Origin: Methylobacterium sp. 17Sr1-1
GTDB lineage: Bacteria > Pseudomonadota > Alphaproteobacteria > Rhizobiales > Beijerinckiaceae
Assembly (NCBI RefSeq): GCF_003173775.1
Contig: NZ_CP029552.1
Coordinates: 3,520,001 to 3,584,000, forward strand
Reading direction: 5' to 3'
DNA length: 64,000 nucleotides
Both the position numbers and the translations under genes were made by a program. Positions within the stretch are counted from its first letter, which is position 1. Every line of letters starts with the position of its first letter. This document shows, in pieces, positions 35,701 through 42,945 of this stretch. Under the pieces are notes generated by a model. The model ran no database searches. It saw only the letters and a list, made by a program, of their open reading frames with translations, and was not told the origin of the DNA.

Positions 35701-36086
35701 CGCAGCGGCGCGCCGGCATAGAACCGAATGAAGGGCTCGCCGGTGACGAGCGGATTCGCGGCCGTGCGCGGGTCCGCCGTCAGGTCGGGGATGACGAGAA
35801 AATCAGGTTCGACGAGGGCGTGGGCGCAGACCGAAGCGTTGAGGGCGGTCTCGCAGCGCGGGAAGCCCACGCGGGCCTTGAACCATTGCCGATCCGCGGC
35901 GACCAGGCTGACGAGGGCGACCGGTGTCGCGCAGAGGCGGGTTGCCAGACGAACAATGTCGTCGAACCCTTGCTCGGGAGGCGTGTCTAGGATGGCCAGC
36001 GCCTCGAGGGCTGCGAGGCGGTCGGGGTCGCTGACGGTTGTGCCGGGTGTGTCGTTCTGCATCGCGAGTGGCCGATAGGGCCACAT
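32766..36086 (-). CDS. Large multi-GAF/PAS HWE-family sensor histidine kinase
   Basis: 1106 residues from ATG at 36086, which has GGAGGCGGGG upstream; a second ATG eight codons on is possible. Order: GAF (about 20-165), GAF (200-345), PAS (365-485), PAS (495-610), PAS (625-745), GAF (755-905), then the HWE core with ELAHRLKNTLAIVQSIAAQT and LLLHELATNALKYGALS. No membrane segment. The first GAF is very similar to that of the kinase at 29853 (for example shared VALVSLVA.DRQWFKARVGF and NPLVTGEPFIRFYAGAPLR). It heads an operon with the receiver gene at 32387. Confidence 0.93.
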   Translation of the reverse strand: MWPYRPLAMQNDTPGTTVSDPDRLAALEALAILDTPPEQGFDDIVRLATRLCATPVALVSLVAADRQWFKARVGFPRCETALNASVCAHALVEPDFLVIPDLTADPRTAANPLVTGEPFIRFYAGAPLRLTGGQVVGSLCVIDTAARPGGLTRDQADDLRALARQVSTLLEMRREVAHRDEVLDNQRAELQQARRLDLLAKASSSLVAATDPAAVLEPILATGTRALGFDLCFIYDIDPEGRHLRLIQSVGTTNEQRAALSCVDLDLPLCGIVVRTRRPLVLEAVQASIEPRYALAREAGFDAFAGYPILSRGQLVGVVSFVSTREPAFDAGALTFFATFARLMSGVRERLDVDAVLRASDTRSRLAQEAGHIGTFEVDVASGLSRVSAEHCRIYGVPEAGVYSLETLTALAVPEDRALPSTQATIRDGTASTEVEYRIRRANDGAVRWISRIGRFVRDDAGAVLRMVGTVQDITARKEVEAELRASEALARENIQRVQLALAAGAIIGTWHWDLPTDRFTVDDAFAHSFGLDPALGRDSIPLEQIVATVHPDDQAGLAAAINEAVARGGTYAHQYRVRRADGHYYWIEANGRVDHGSDGTPLSFPGVLLDVEERRAAQEALRASEAHWRGLFERLSEGFQLTEAIRDGAGVITDFRILDINPAWTTQIGIPADQVIGYTARQIFGGSAQGWIGAFGQVVETGKTWRFTKQFAPNGRWYDGNAFRLDGDRFGVIFLDATARVGAESRRMALLALGDDLRDLTTVGAMTQAAAEIVGRTLGATRAGLGRIVGEVEAIDIEQDWTAPGHVSIAGRHRFDDYGDIRANLARGEPLVIDDVTTDPRTRDDPGPMQAIGIGALINMPVRERGRAVAVFIVHDVRPRTWTAEELAFLRNVADRVEVGVARVRAEELQAVLNKELAHRLKNTLAIVQSIAAQTLRGVTERDLVEAFERRVLALSRAHDVLIQKNWSAARLRSVMESVLSMQTDLDRFALDGPDMDISPQAALSLSLLLHELATNALKYGALSAATGAVRVRWRADSGAAPTLVLDWAETGGPVVTPPRNKGGFGSRLIRMGLLGTREADLDFNPGGLRAQFRAPLAEVQVQVH

Positions 36087-36463
36087 CGCGCCCCGCCTCC
36101 ACCTTCTCGCAGACTGAGCACCGTGCCGCTAGTGTCCGAGCTCCGCCAGCTTTACCATAAGAGAGGCCGCTGTGGATGGGGAGCGGGAGTTGGCGCGATG
36201 CCCGGAAGCGGAGGCGGGCCAGGCCGCGGCCGGACCTTGGCATGGCCCGTCCGTTATGCTTGGGCCATCCAAGACAAGTCGGTGGCAGTCGGTCGGTACG
36301 TCCAGTTTGCCAAGAGGGCAAGCGCCTTCTTTCTTGTCCATGATCTCGCTCTGCCGCTGCTGCGGCTGGATCGATCCGTCCTTCTCCATTCTCTTGAATG
36401 TCCGGTCTCCATGCACCGGCGTGATACCCACCCGGCGGGGGACCTGACCCGCGCGGGGCCTGT
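36087..36463. other. Intergenic stretch upstream of the large HWE kinase
   Basis: Contains the presumed promoter of the minus-strand kinase. Short overlapping ORFs on both strands (for example a 100-codon minus-strand frame at 36129-36431) show no recognisable family and no consistent ribosome-binding site. Composition is less GC-biased than nearby genes. I see no firm feature apart from the DUF2380 remnant that follows. Confidence 0.4.
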
Positions 36464-36760
36464 ATCGGGCGACGATCCTCCCGGTCGGGAATTTGCCGCG
36501 GGATTTGTCCGGCTGGCGAGGCGGCCTGCCTCCTGGGCGCCGCGCGCCGGCAGGGGGCCGAACTGGTCTTCATCGGCGTCGTGCACGAGAGCAGCACCCT
36601 GTTGCTGCAGATGTGGGCATGGCTCGCGGATGCCCGGACCGGCCGGGAGGTCTTCTCGCGCGATCTCACCTTCCGCCGCGACACGGACGAGGCGTGGCGG
36701 CGCGCCGAGGCGTTCCGGGTCTCGCAGATCCGGGATGCCGGCCGGCACCGCAGCGACTGA
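36464..36760 (+). pseudogene. 5'-truncated DUF2380-like gene remnant
   Basis: In the frame ending at the TGA of 36758-36760 the translation reads CPAGEAACLLGAARRQGAEL then VFIGVVHESSTLLLQM, WLADARTGREVFSRDLTFRR and DTDEAWRRAE. This matches the C-terminal half of DUF2380 proteins (typically secreted, with V-G-x-V-H-K-x-S and D-x-R-x-G motifs). The N-terminal half with signal peptide is missing: the frame runs back to a stop near 36422 without a plausible start. It is most likely the relic of a deletion or frameshift. It was not callable as a normal ORF. Confidence 0.55.
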
Positions 36761-36795
36761 CCGTCCCCTTCGGAGCAGCCGAGAAGCCCGGACAG

Positions 36796-36832
36796 CGAAA
36801 GAAAAAGGGCGGGCCCTCGCGGGCCCGCCCTT
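36796..36832 (-). terminator. Intrinsic terminator of rplM-rpsI
   Basis: On the minus strand, AAGGGCGGGCCC, loop GCGA, GGGCCCGCCCTT followed by TTTCTTTC: a perfect 12-bp stem 28 bases after the rpsI stop. Confidence 0.88.
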
Positions 36833-36859
36833 CCATTTTGCAATGACCGAAAGGTCGCC

Positions 36860-37351
36860 TTAGCGCTTCGAGAACTGGAAGCTGCGGCGGGCCTTCTTGC
36901 GGCCGTACTTCTTGCGCTCGACCACGCGGGGGTCGCGGGTCAGGAAGCCTTCGCGCTTCAGCGGGCTGCGCAGCTCGGGCTCGAAGTAGGTCAGGGCCTT
37001 GGACAGGCCGTGGCGCACCGCGCCGGCCTGGCCGGAGAGGCCGCCGCCGGCGACCGTGACGACGATGTCGTACTGGTCGACGCGGTCCACGATCTGGAGC
37101 GGCTGCTGCAGGATCATGCGCAGCACCGGGCGGGCGAAGTAGGTGTCGACCGGGCGGTCGTTCACCGTGATCTTGCCGGCGCCGGGCTTGATCCAGACGC
37201 GGGCGATCGCGTCCTTGCGCTTGCCGGTGGCGTAGGCGCGGCCGAGGGAGTCCAGCTTCTGGACGTGGACCGGGGCCTCGTTCTCGCCCTGCGACGAGTT
37301 CTGGGCCTTGCTGGCCTGGCCGAGGTCGGCGAGGGACTGAAGGGTCGCCAT
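36860..37351 (-). CDS. rpsI: 30S ribosomal protein S9
   Basis: 163 residues. The S9 core starts [15 protein letters not shown] and ends with the hallmark [17 protein letters not shown] tail that reaches the P-site. An N-terminal extension of about 35 residues ([12 protein letters not shown]...) is usual in Hyphomicrobiales. It follows rplM with one base between stop and start, the universal L13-S9 operon, and ends at a clear terminator. Confidence 0.98.
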   Translation of the reverse strand: MATLQSLADLGQASKAQNSSQGENEAPVHVQKLDSLGRAYATGKRKDAIARVWIKPGAGKITVNDRPVDTYFARPVLRMILQQPLQIVDRVDQYDIVVTVAGGGLSGQAGAVRHGLSKALTYFEPELRSPLKREGFLTRDPRVVERKKYGRKKARRSFQFSKR

Positions 37352-37352
37352 C

Positions 37353-37814
37353 TTACGCGCTCACGTTCTTGCGGTTGAGAGCGGCGACGTCGAGCGTCTC
37401 CGGCTGCTGGGCGGTGTGGGGGTGCTCGTTGCCCTTGTAGACCCGGAGGTTGCCCAGGATCTGCCGGAACAGCGGGCCGCGCGGCAGCATGCGCTCCACG
37501 GCCTTCTCGACGACGCGCTCGGGGAAGCGGCCCTCGAGGATGAACTTGGCCGAGCGCTCCTTGATGCCGCCCGGGTAACCAGTGTGGTGGTAGTACACCT
37601 TCTGGTTATACTTGCGGCCGGTGAACTTCACCTTCTCCGCATTGATGACGATGACGTTATCGCCGCAATCGACGTGGGGCGTGTACTGGGGCTTGTGCTT
37701 GCCCCGCAGACGCATCGCGATGACCGACGCCAGGCGGCCGACCACGAGGCCCTCCGCGTCGATGATCACCCACTTCTTGTCGACGTCGGCGGGCTTCAGC
37801 GAAAAGGTCTTCAT
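37353..37814 (-). CDS. rplM: 50S ribosomal protein L13
   Basis: 153 residues from ATG at 37814 ([20 protein letters not shown]); the longer frame upstream would cross the promoter. Family features: [38 protein letters not shown] and the KNVSA end. First gene of the rplM-rpsI operon. A likely promoter lies at 37897-37925. Confidence 0.98.
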   Translation of the reverse strand: MKTFSLKPADVDKKWVIIDAEGLVVGRLASVIAMRLRGKHKPQYTPHVDCGDNVIVINAEKVKFTGRKYNQKVYYHHTGYPGGIKERSAKFILEGRFPERVVEKAVERMLPRGPLFRQILGNLRVYKGNEHPHTAQQPETLDVAALNRKNVSA

Positions 37815-37896
37815 CGCGGATAGGTCCCGGAAGTCTTGGACAAAAAAACAGGACGCCGTCGCGGTCGGAAACGAGCGCGCGGCGGCGATGGCCGGC

Positions 37897-37925
37897 TCAT
37901 TAATCGAGGATCGCGCCGCCGTCAA
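37897..37925 (-). promoter_or_regulatory. Probable sigma-70-type promoter of rplM-rpsI
   Basis: On the minus strand, TTGACG (37925-37920) and TAATGA (37902-37897) are separated by 17 bases. The -10 box is about 82 bases upstream of the rplM start. Confidence 0.6.
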
Positions 37926-37949
37926 GCGACACGGAAATTCCAAGGAGGC

Positions 37950-37976
37950 AAAAAGCCGATATTTTCGAGCGGCTTC
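37950..37976 (-). terminator. Probable terminator of the thioesterase gene
   Basis: On the minus strand AAGCCG...CGGCTTTTTG: a short stem (AGCCG/CGGCT) around an AT-rich loop, followed by four to five T residues, about 40 bases beyond the thioesterase stop. Confidence 0.5.
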
Positions 37977-37980
37977 CGCA

Positions 37981-38002
37981 TAGCGGTATCATGATACCGC
38001 TA
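37981..38002. promoter_or_regulatory. Perfect 22-bp palindrome
   Basis: Half-site TAGCGGTATCA followed immediately by its exact reverse complement. It lies between the thioesterase stop (38017) and the rplM promoter region. The lack of a loop favours a protein-binding site over a terminator, but a role in the 3' end of the thioesterase transcript is possible. Confidence 0.7.
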
Positions 38003-38016
38003 AACTCCGATCGGGT

Positions 38017-38457
38017 TCAGCGCGGCGGCAGCGCGTAGGTGCCGGTGGCGTGGCAGACGAGATCGTCCTGACCGACGCTGCGAATCAGCACCTCGCCGAC
38101 GGCGAGCGAGCGCCCGAGCTTGAGCAGGCGGGCCTCCGCCAGGAGGTCGGCCTGCGCCGGCTTGCGCATGAAGTTGAACGACAGGTTGGTGGTGACGGCG
38201 AGCGCCACCGGGCCGATCTGGGCCAGGATCGCGACGTAGAGCGCCACATCCGCGAGCCCCATCATGGCGGGGCCCGACAGGGTGCCCCCGGGCCGCAGGT
38301 GGCGCTCGTGGTAGGGCAGGCGCATCGTGGCGGTGAGGGGACCGACGCTCTCGACCACCGGGCCCGGGCCGCCGTGATGGATCTGCGGAAAAACCTCGTC
38401 GAGGAAGGCCGCGACCGCGTCGCGGTCCATCATCAGGGCAAGAGGTGCGGCAGGCAT
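38017..38457 (-). CDS. PaaI-type (hotdog) thioesterase
   Basis: 146 residues if ATG 38457 is used; ATGs at 38484 and 38433 are alternatives, and none has a clear ribosome-binding site. Hotdog-fold landmarks: HHGGPGPVVESVGPLTATMRL, HLRPGGTLSGPAMMGLADVA (the PaaI-like active-site segment, with Asp) and LSFNFMRKP. It should hydrolyse acyl- or phenylacyl-CoA. Divergent from an enoyl-CoA hydratase gene, suggesting a link to acyl-CoA turnover. Confidence 0.88.
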   Translation of the reverse strand: MPAAPLALMMDRDAVAAFLDEVFPQIHHGGPGPVVESVGPLTATMRLPYHERHLRPGGTLSGPAMMGLADVALYVAILAQIGPVALAVTTNLSFNFMRKPAQADLLAEARLLKLGRSLAVGEVLIRSVGQDDLVCHATGTYALPPR

Positions 38458-38553
38458 GCGTGGGGCGTGTCCGTTCGGCGTCATGCACGATCTTGCAGCA
38501 CGGCGCCCGGCACCGGACAATAGGCCATCCGTTTCGCCCGCAACCGAGACCGC

Positions 38554-39336
38554 ATGTCCGAGACCCTGCTCCTCCGCGACGACCGCGACGGCGTCGCGAC
38601 CCTGACCCTCAACCGGCCGCGGGCCCGCAACGCCCTGTCGCACGCGATGCTGACCGCCCTCTCGGAAGAATTCGCCCGGCTCTCCGCGGACGAGAGCGTG
38701 CGCGCCGTGGTGCTCGCCGCCGAGGGGCCGGCCTTCTGCGCCGGCCACGACCTCAAGGAGATGACCGCCTACCGGGCGGACGCCGACCGGGGTGCTGGCC
38801 GGTTCAAGGACCTGTTCGATCTCTGCTCGTCGGTGATGATGGCGATCCCCGCCCTGCCGCAGCCGGTGATCGCCGCCATCGAGGGCATCGCCACGGCGGC
38901 CGGCTGCCAGTTGGTGGCTTCCTGCGATCTCGCGGTGGCCGGTGAGGAGGCCCGCTTCGCGACGCCCGGCGTGCAGATCGGCCTCTTCTGCTCGACCCCG
39001 ATGGTGGCCCTGTCGCGCAACCTGTCGCGCAAGGCCGCGATGGCGATGCTGCTCACCGCCGAGATGGCGGAGGCGGAGGAGGCGAAGGCGCTCGGCCTCG
39101 TCAACCGGGTGGTGCCGGCCGGCACGGCGCTCGAAGCCGCGCAAGCTCTCGCCGCCGGCATCGCGGCCCGCAGCGCCTATACGGTGCGGGTCGGCAAGCG
39201 CGCCTTCTACGAGCAACTGGAGATGCCGCTGGCCGAAGCCTACGCCCATGCCGGCCGGGTGATGACCGAGAACATGCTCGCCCGCGCGGCGGAGGACGGC
39301 ATCGCGGCCTTCCTCGACAAGAGGGCGGCCCGATGA
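38554..39336 (+). CDS. Enoyl-CoA hydratase/isomerase family protein
   Basis: 260 residues. Crotonase fold: RPRARNALSHAML near the start, oxyanion-hole segments AGHDLKEM and EGIATAAGCQLVASCDLAVA, then FATPGVQIGLFC. Residues at the two usual catalytic glutamate places are not both conserved, so it could be an isomerase or another crotonase rather than a true hydratase. The stop overlaps the start of the CoA-binding protein gene by four bases (ATGA). Confidence 0.92.
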   Translation: MSETLLLRDDRDGVATLTLNRPRARNALSHAMLTALSEEFARLSADESVRAVVLAAEGPAFCAGHDLKEMTAYRADADRGAGRFKDLFDLCSSVMMAIPALPQPVIAAIEGIATAAGCQLVASCDLAVAGEEARFATPGVQIGLFCSTPMVALSRNLSRKAAMAMLLTAEMAEAEEAKALGLVNRVVPAGTALEAAQALAAGIAARSAYTVRVGKRAFYEQLEMPLAEAYAHAGRVMTENMLARAAEDGIAAFLDKRAAR

Positions 39337-39857
39337 ATCACGATCGCTACGACGACGAGGCCTTGAGAAAAATCCTGCGGCAGGTGCGCAGCATCGCGCT
39401 GGTCGGCGCTTCCGCCAACCCGGCCCGGCCGAGCTGGATCGTCACCAAGTATCTTTTGGAGCGCGGCTACCAGGTGATCCCGGTCAATCCGGGCCTCGCC
39501 GGGGGCGAGATCCTCGGCCGGCCGGTGGTGGCGCGGCTGGCCGACCTGACCCAGCCGGTCGACATGGTCGAGATCTTCCGGAATTCCGAGGCCGCCGGCC
39601 CGCTCGTCGACGAGGCGCTCGCCCTCGACCCGCTGCCGCAGGTGATCTGGATGCAGCTCGGCGTGCGCAACGATGCGGGCGCGGCCCGGGCCGAGGCGCG
39701 GGGCGTCACCGTGGTGATGAACCGCTGCCCGAAGATCGAGTATGGCCGCCTCTCGGGCGAGATCGGCTGGACGGGGGTGAATTCCCGCATCCTCAGCGCC
39801 AAGCGGCCGAAGCTCGCCGCCAAGGGATTCCAGAAGCTGACGATCGAGGAGCGGTAA
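39333..39857 (+). CDS. CoA-binding domain protein (YccU type)
   Basis: 174 residues. Rossmann-like CoA-binding domain: IALVGASANPARPSWIVTKY near residues 21-40, VIPVNPGLAGGEILGRPV and VIWMQLGVRNDAGAARAEARG. Translationally coupled to the enoyl-CoA hydratase gene by ATGA. Small proteins of this family bind CoA or acyl-CoA; their biological role is unclear. Confidence 0.92.
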   Translation: MNHDRYDDEALRKILRQVRSIALVGASANPARPSWIVTKYLLERGYQVIPVNPGLAGGEILGRPVVARLADLTQPVDMVEIFRNSEAAGPLVDEALALDPLPQVIWMQLGVRNDAGAARAEARGVTVVMNRCPKIEYGRLSGEIGWTGVNSRILSAKRPKLAAKGFQKLTIEER

Positions 39858-39881
39858 GGCCGTCCCTCACGCGGGAGGCCG

Positions 39882-40637
39882 TCACGCGGGCTTCGCCGCC
39901 AGCAGGTCGCGCAGGGTGGTGATGGTCGAGGCATCGGCCACCCCGTCGACCCGGGCGGGGCGGAAGTGGCGCTGGAAGGCCGTGACCACGTCCTTCGTCC
40001 GGGCGTCGAAGGTGCCGCTCACCGGCACGTCGTAGCCGTAGAGCGCGAACATCGATTGCAGCGCCTCGATCGGCTGGCCGGCATCGCCCTCGGAGAAGAA
40101 GCGCCCGTCGCGGATCGGGGCCGGCGGCACCCAGTGGCCGATGCCCTCGCGGTGAAGCTGCTCCCAGGGAAAGCTCTCGCCCGGGTCGATCTTGCGCTCG
40201 GGCGCGATGTCGGAATGGCCGAGCACCCGGTCGGCGCGGATCGGCCAGCGCCCCAGGAGGTCGCGGCAGAGCGCCGTGACCGATGCCATCTGCGCCGCCG
40301 GATAGGGCGCGAGGCTGCCGTCCTGGGCGTGGCCCGGATGCGCGATCTCGATGCCGATCGAGCGCGAGTTCATGTCCCGCACCCCCTCCCAGGCCGACAC
40401 GCCGGCCTGCCAGGCACGCCGCGCCTCCGGCACCATCTGCACCACCCGCCCCTCCTCGAAGACGAGGTAGTGCGCCGAGACCTTGGAGAGCGGGTTGCAC
40501 AGCCGCAACAGCGCCTCGGAGGCGCTCGCCATGCCGGTATAGTGCAGGATCAGGGCGTCGACCGGCAGGGTCCGCTCGTCGTGGTTGGGGGAGGGCACCA
40601 CCTGGGTGGCGACCGGGCTGTCGGGAGTGAGGCTCAT
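39882..40637 (-). CDS. AmpD-type N-acetylmuramoyl-L-alanine amidase with peptidoglycan-binding domain
   Basis: 251 residues, no signal peptide. Amidase_2 domain (about 20-165) with zinc ligands H32 (LILHYTGM), H141 (LGHSDIAPERKIDP) and D151, and K149. A PG_binding_1 domain fills about 185-248. It removes stem peptides from anhydro-muropeptides, in peptidoglycan recycling or cell-wall cleavage. The absence of a signal suggests cytoplasmic recycling, as for AmpD. Followed 19 bases upstream in the operon direction by the TerB-DnaJ gene. Confidence 0.9.
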   Translation of the reverse strand: MSLTPDSPVATQVVPSPNHDERTLPVDALILHYTGMASASEALLRLCNPLSKVSAHYLVFEEGRVVQMVPEARRAWQAGVSAWEGVRDMNSRSIGIEIAHPGHAQDGSLAPYPAAQMASVTALCRDLLGRWPIRADRVLGHSDIAPERKIDPGESFPWEQLHREGIGHWVPPAPIRDGRFFSEGDAGQPIEALQSMFALYGYDVPVSGTFDARTKDVVTAFQRHFRPARVDGVADASTITTLRDLLAAKPA

Positions 40638-40656
40638 GACGGGATAAAGCCCTGTG

Positions 40657-41382
40657 TCAGCTCAGGTGCCGCTCGGCGGCGATGCGGTCGTAGGCGGCGT
40701 TGATGGCGGCGAGCCGCCGCGTCGCGATGGCGACCGCGGCCGGCGGCAGGCCGCGGGCGATCGCCCGGTCGGGATGGTTCTCGGAGACCAAGGCCCGGTA
40801 GCGCGCCTTCAGCTCGGCATCGGTGAGGGTGCGGGCGGCGCCCAGCACCTCGTAGGGATCGTCGGCGAGCCGCAGGTGCCGGGCGGTGACGGCGGCGAAG
40901 CGCGCCTCGTCGAAGCCGAAGATCGCCGCCACCTCGGCGAGGTAGCGCGCCTCGCTCTCGTGGACCGCGCCGTCCGCCTTGGCGATGTGAAAGAGGCCGT
41001 CGAGCACGTCCTCGAGCAGGGCCGGCTCATCGTGAAAGGTGTCAGCGACCTGGCGGGCATAGCCCTCGAAGCCGCTGGTGGTGCGCTTGGCGAGGTCGAA
41101 CAGGCGCTCGATCCCGGCGCGCTCGTCCTCGGGGACCTGCACGATGTCGGCGAAGGCCGCGACCTCGGAGGGCGTCACCACCCCGTCCGACTTCGCCATC
41201 TTGGCGGCGAGCGCCACGAGCCCGGTGGTGAACACCACCTCCCGCGGGGTCGGCCCGAACAGCGAGCCCTCGCGGTCGAGGAGGAAATGGCCCGCCACCG
41301 CGCCGATCAGCGCGCCGAGCGGACCGCCGGCGGCGAGCCCGATGCCCGCCCCGCCGAGCTTGCCCCAGACGCCCTGGCTCAC
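40657..41382 (-). CDS. TerB-like / DnaJ-domain protein (DjlA-like co-chaperone)
   Basis: 241 residues from a GTG at 41382 with GGGAGGCG just upstream; no in-frame ATG fits as well. A Gly/Ala-rich hydrophobic N-terminus (GAGIGLAAGGPLGALIGAVA) may insert in the membrane. A TerB-like helical domain follows (about 55-160), then a J domain at the C-terminus with the essential HPD in SENHPDRAIARG. It should stimulate DnaK ATPase. Its stop is 20 bases before the amidase start, so the two are probably one operon. Confidence 0.88.
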   Translation of the reverse strand: MSQGVWGKLGGAGIGLAAGGPLGALIGAVAGHFLLDREGSLFGPTPREVVFTTGLVALAAKMAKSDGVVTPSEVAAFADIVQVPEDERAGIERLFDLAKRTTSGFEGYARQVADTFHDEPALLEDVLDGLFHIAKADGAVHESEARYLAEVAAIFGFDEARFAAVTARHLRLADDPYEVLGAARTLTDAELKARYRALVSENHPDRAIARGLPPAAVAIATRRLAAINAAYDRIAAERHLS

Positions 41383-41555
41383 TGGCGCCTCCCGGTCCCG
41401 GTCGGGCAGGGGAGGGGAGCTTCGAGAGGGCGGTTTCGGAGAGGCAAGGTTCGGAGAGGCAAGGGCGTCATGGCGCCGTTGTAGCGCCCCCGGGCCGTCT
41501 GCGGAATGTGGTAGCGCACCCGGCGACATCGCCGGATGCGCTCACGCTCGGTCGA

Positions 41556-41825
41556 TCAGCGGCAGTACACGTTGCCGTAGGGATCGCGATAGGTGCCGTA
41601 GGGGCATTGCGGGGCAGTGGCCGCGCCGACCACGGCGCCGCCGGCCGCGCCGATCAGGCCGCCCGCCAGCGCGCCGCCGGCCCGGCCGGTGGCCGCCGCG
41701 CCGATCGCCGCGCCGGTCAGGCCGCCGAGGGCGGCGCCGCCCGCAGCACGGTCGCCGGGGGTGTTGCAGGCGCCGAGCGACAGCGCCATGGCGCCGGCGA
41801 GCGTGGCGGCGATGAGCTTCTTCAT
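41556..41825 (-). CDS. Glycine-zipper lipoprotein
   Basis: 89 residues from ATG at 41825. Lipoprotein signal with lipobox LSLGAC (C20). The body is a glycine-zipper repeat (GGAALGGLTGAAIGAAATGR and GGALAGGLIGAAGGAVVGAA) ending CPYGTYRDPYGNVYCR. Such small Gly-zipper lipoproteins are common in alphaproteobacterial envelopes; function unknown. Start supported by GGAGAACT upstream. Confidence 0.85.
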   Translation of the reverse strand: MKKLIAATLAGAMALSLGACNTPGDRAAGGAALGGLTGAAIGAAATGRAGGALAGGLIGAAGGAVVGAATAPQCPYGTYRDPYGNVYCR

Positions 41826-42094
41826 GGAGTTCTCCCCTCGTGCATATCGCGGTCCGGAACCGGGTCGTCGACCCCGCACCCTGGCCCCGAGCTTAGCCGT
41901 AACCTGGCTGAACGCCAAATGAGCTTGGCCGCCGGGGAGTTCCCGGAGCCGGCGCCGGACCGGTGACGAATCGCCGGGGTGCGACGCGAAAGCCACAGCT
42001 CCCGGGACCTGCCGCGAACCGGCCAAATGCTCTACAGGGAGCCGGACAGAGTTCAGGCAAGACACGCCAGGCAAGACACGCCCGCGAGGACCCG

Positions 42095-42733
42095 ATGCAG
42101 CGCGCCACCACCATCGTCCGCAAAGCCGCCGTGCGCCCCGACGCCGTCGCCGACGAGGTCGCCCTCGACCACGCCGCCCGCTCCCGCCGCAATAGCGAGC
42201 TCACCACGAAGGGCGGCCTCCGCCTCCGCCTCGACCTCGACCGGACGACGGTGCTGGAGGACGGCGACGCGGTGCGCCTGGAGGACGGCCGCCTGGTGCG
42301 CATCCTCGCCGCCAGCCAGGCCCTGCTCGCGGTCACGGCCGAGAACCCGGTCCGGCTCACCCGCCTCGCCTGGCAGCTCGGCAGCAACCATGTCCAGGCC
42401 GAGGTGACCGCCGACGCGCTCTACGTCCTCGACGACCCGGTGGTGGCGGAGCTGATCCGCGGCCAGGGTTGCACCGCGACCGCGCTCCAGCGCCCGTTCC
42501 GCCCCGAGAAGGAGGCGGCGGCCCACGACCACAGCACCTGCGGGCACGACCACCATCACCACGGGCACGACCACGGGCACGAGCCCCACGCCCACGGCCA
42601 TGACCATCACGGCCACCATGATCACGCCCATGACCACGGGCATCACGATCACGCCGGCCACGGCCATGGGCACGACCACCAGCACCACGATCACGGGCAT
42701 GTCCACGGCCCGAACTGCAAGCACGGCCACTGA
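42095..42733 (+). CDS. ureE: Urease accessory protein UreE with long poly-His tail
   Basis: 212 residues from ATG at 42095 with GCGAGGA upstream. UreE N-domain (about 15-75: RLRLDLDRTTVLEDGDAV) and C-domain (LTRLAWQLGSNHVQAEV...YVLDDPVVAEL) are intact. From about 144 the tail is roughly half histidine, alternating with Asp and Gly, and includes two cysteines. UreE delivers nickel to urease. No ureABC, ureD, ureF or ureG lies in the window, so the gene is an orphan here. The tail suggests high nickel or other metal storage capacity. Confidence 0.92.
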   Translation: MQRATTIVRKAAVRPDAVADEVALDHAARSRRNSELTTKGGLRLRLDLDRTTVLEDGDAVRLEDGRLVRILAASQALLAVTAENPVRLTRLAWQLGSNHVQAEVTADALYVLDDPVVAELIRGQGCTATALQRPFRPEKEAAAHDHSTCGHDHHHHGHDHGHEPHAHGHDHHGHHDHAHDHGHHDHAGHGHGHDHQHHDHGHVHGPNCKHGH

Positions 42734-42875
42734 TCGCGGGTCGCCCGCTGCCCCGCGCGGATCGGCCTTCCCCGGTCGCTCCCCGCCGGGACGGGGCGAG
42801 TTGCCCTTCGTTCCGTCTCGCCCGCATGCGACTTCAATTATTTGTGCAGTGCGAAATCAAGTCGGCCGCGAAGTC

Positions 42876-42890
42876 TTAAGCCGTACTTAA
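42876..42890. promoter_or_regulatory. CtrA-like binding site upstream of the chemoreceptor gene
   Basis: TTAAGCCGTACTTAA is an exact TTAA-N7-TTAA, the core CtrA consensus of alphaproteobacteria. It lies 55 bases before the chemoreceptor start in an AT-richer stretch. CtrA controls motility and chemotaxis genes in several Hyphomicrobiales, which fits the target. Confidence 0.6.
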
Positions 42891-42945
42891 GCCCGGCGTC
42901 ATAACTTCCGGTCCCGGTGACAAGCAGACCCGGGTTCACGGTCCG

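Noticed and set aside
42540..42735. Short repetitive DNA in the ureE 3' end as a satellite
   Set aside because: Explained by His/Asp/Gly codons of the metal-binding tail; not an exact nucleotide repeat.
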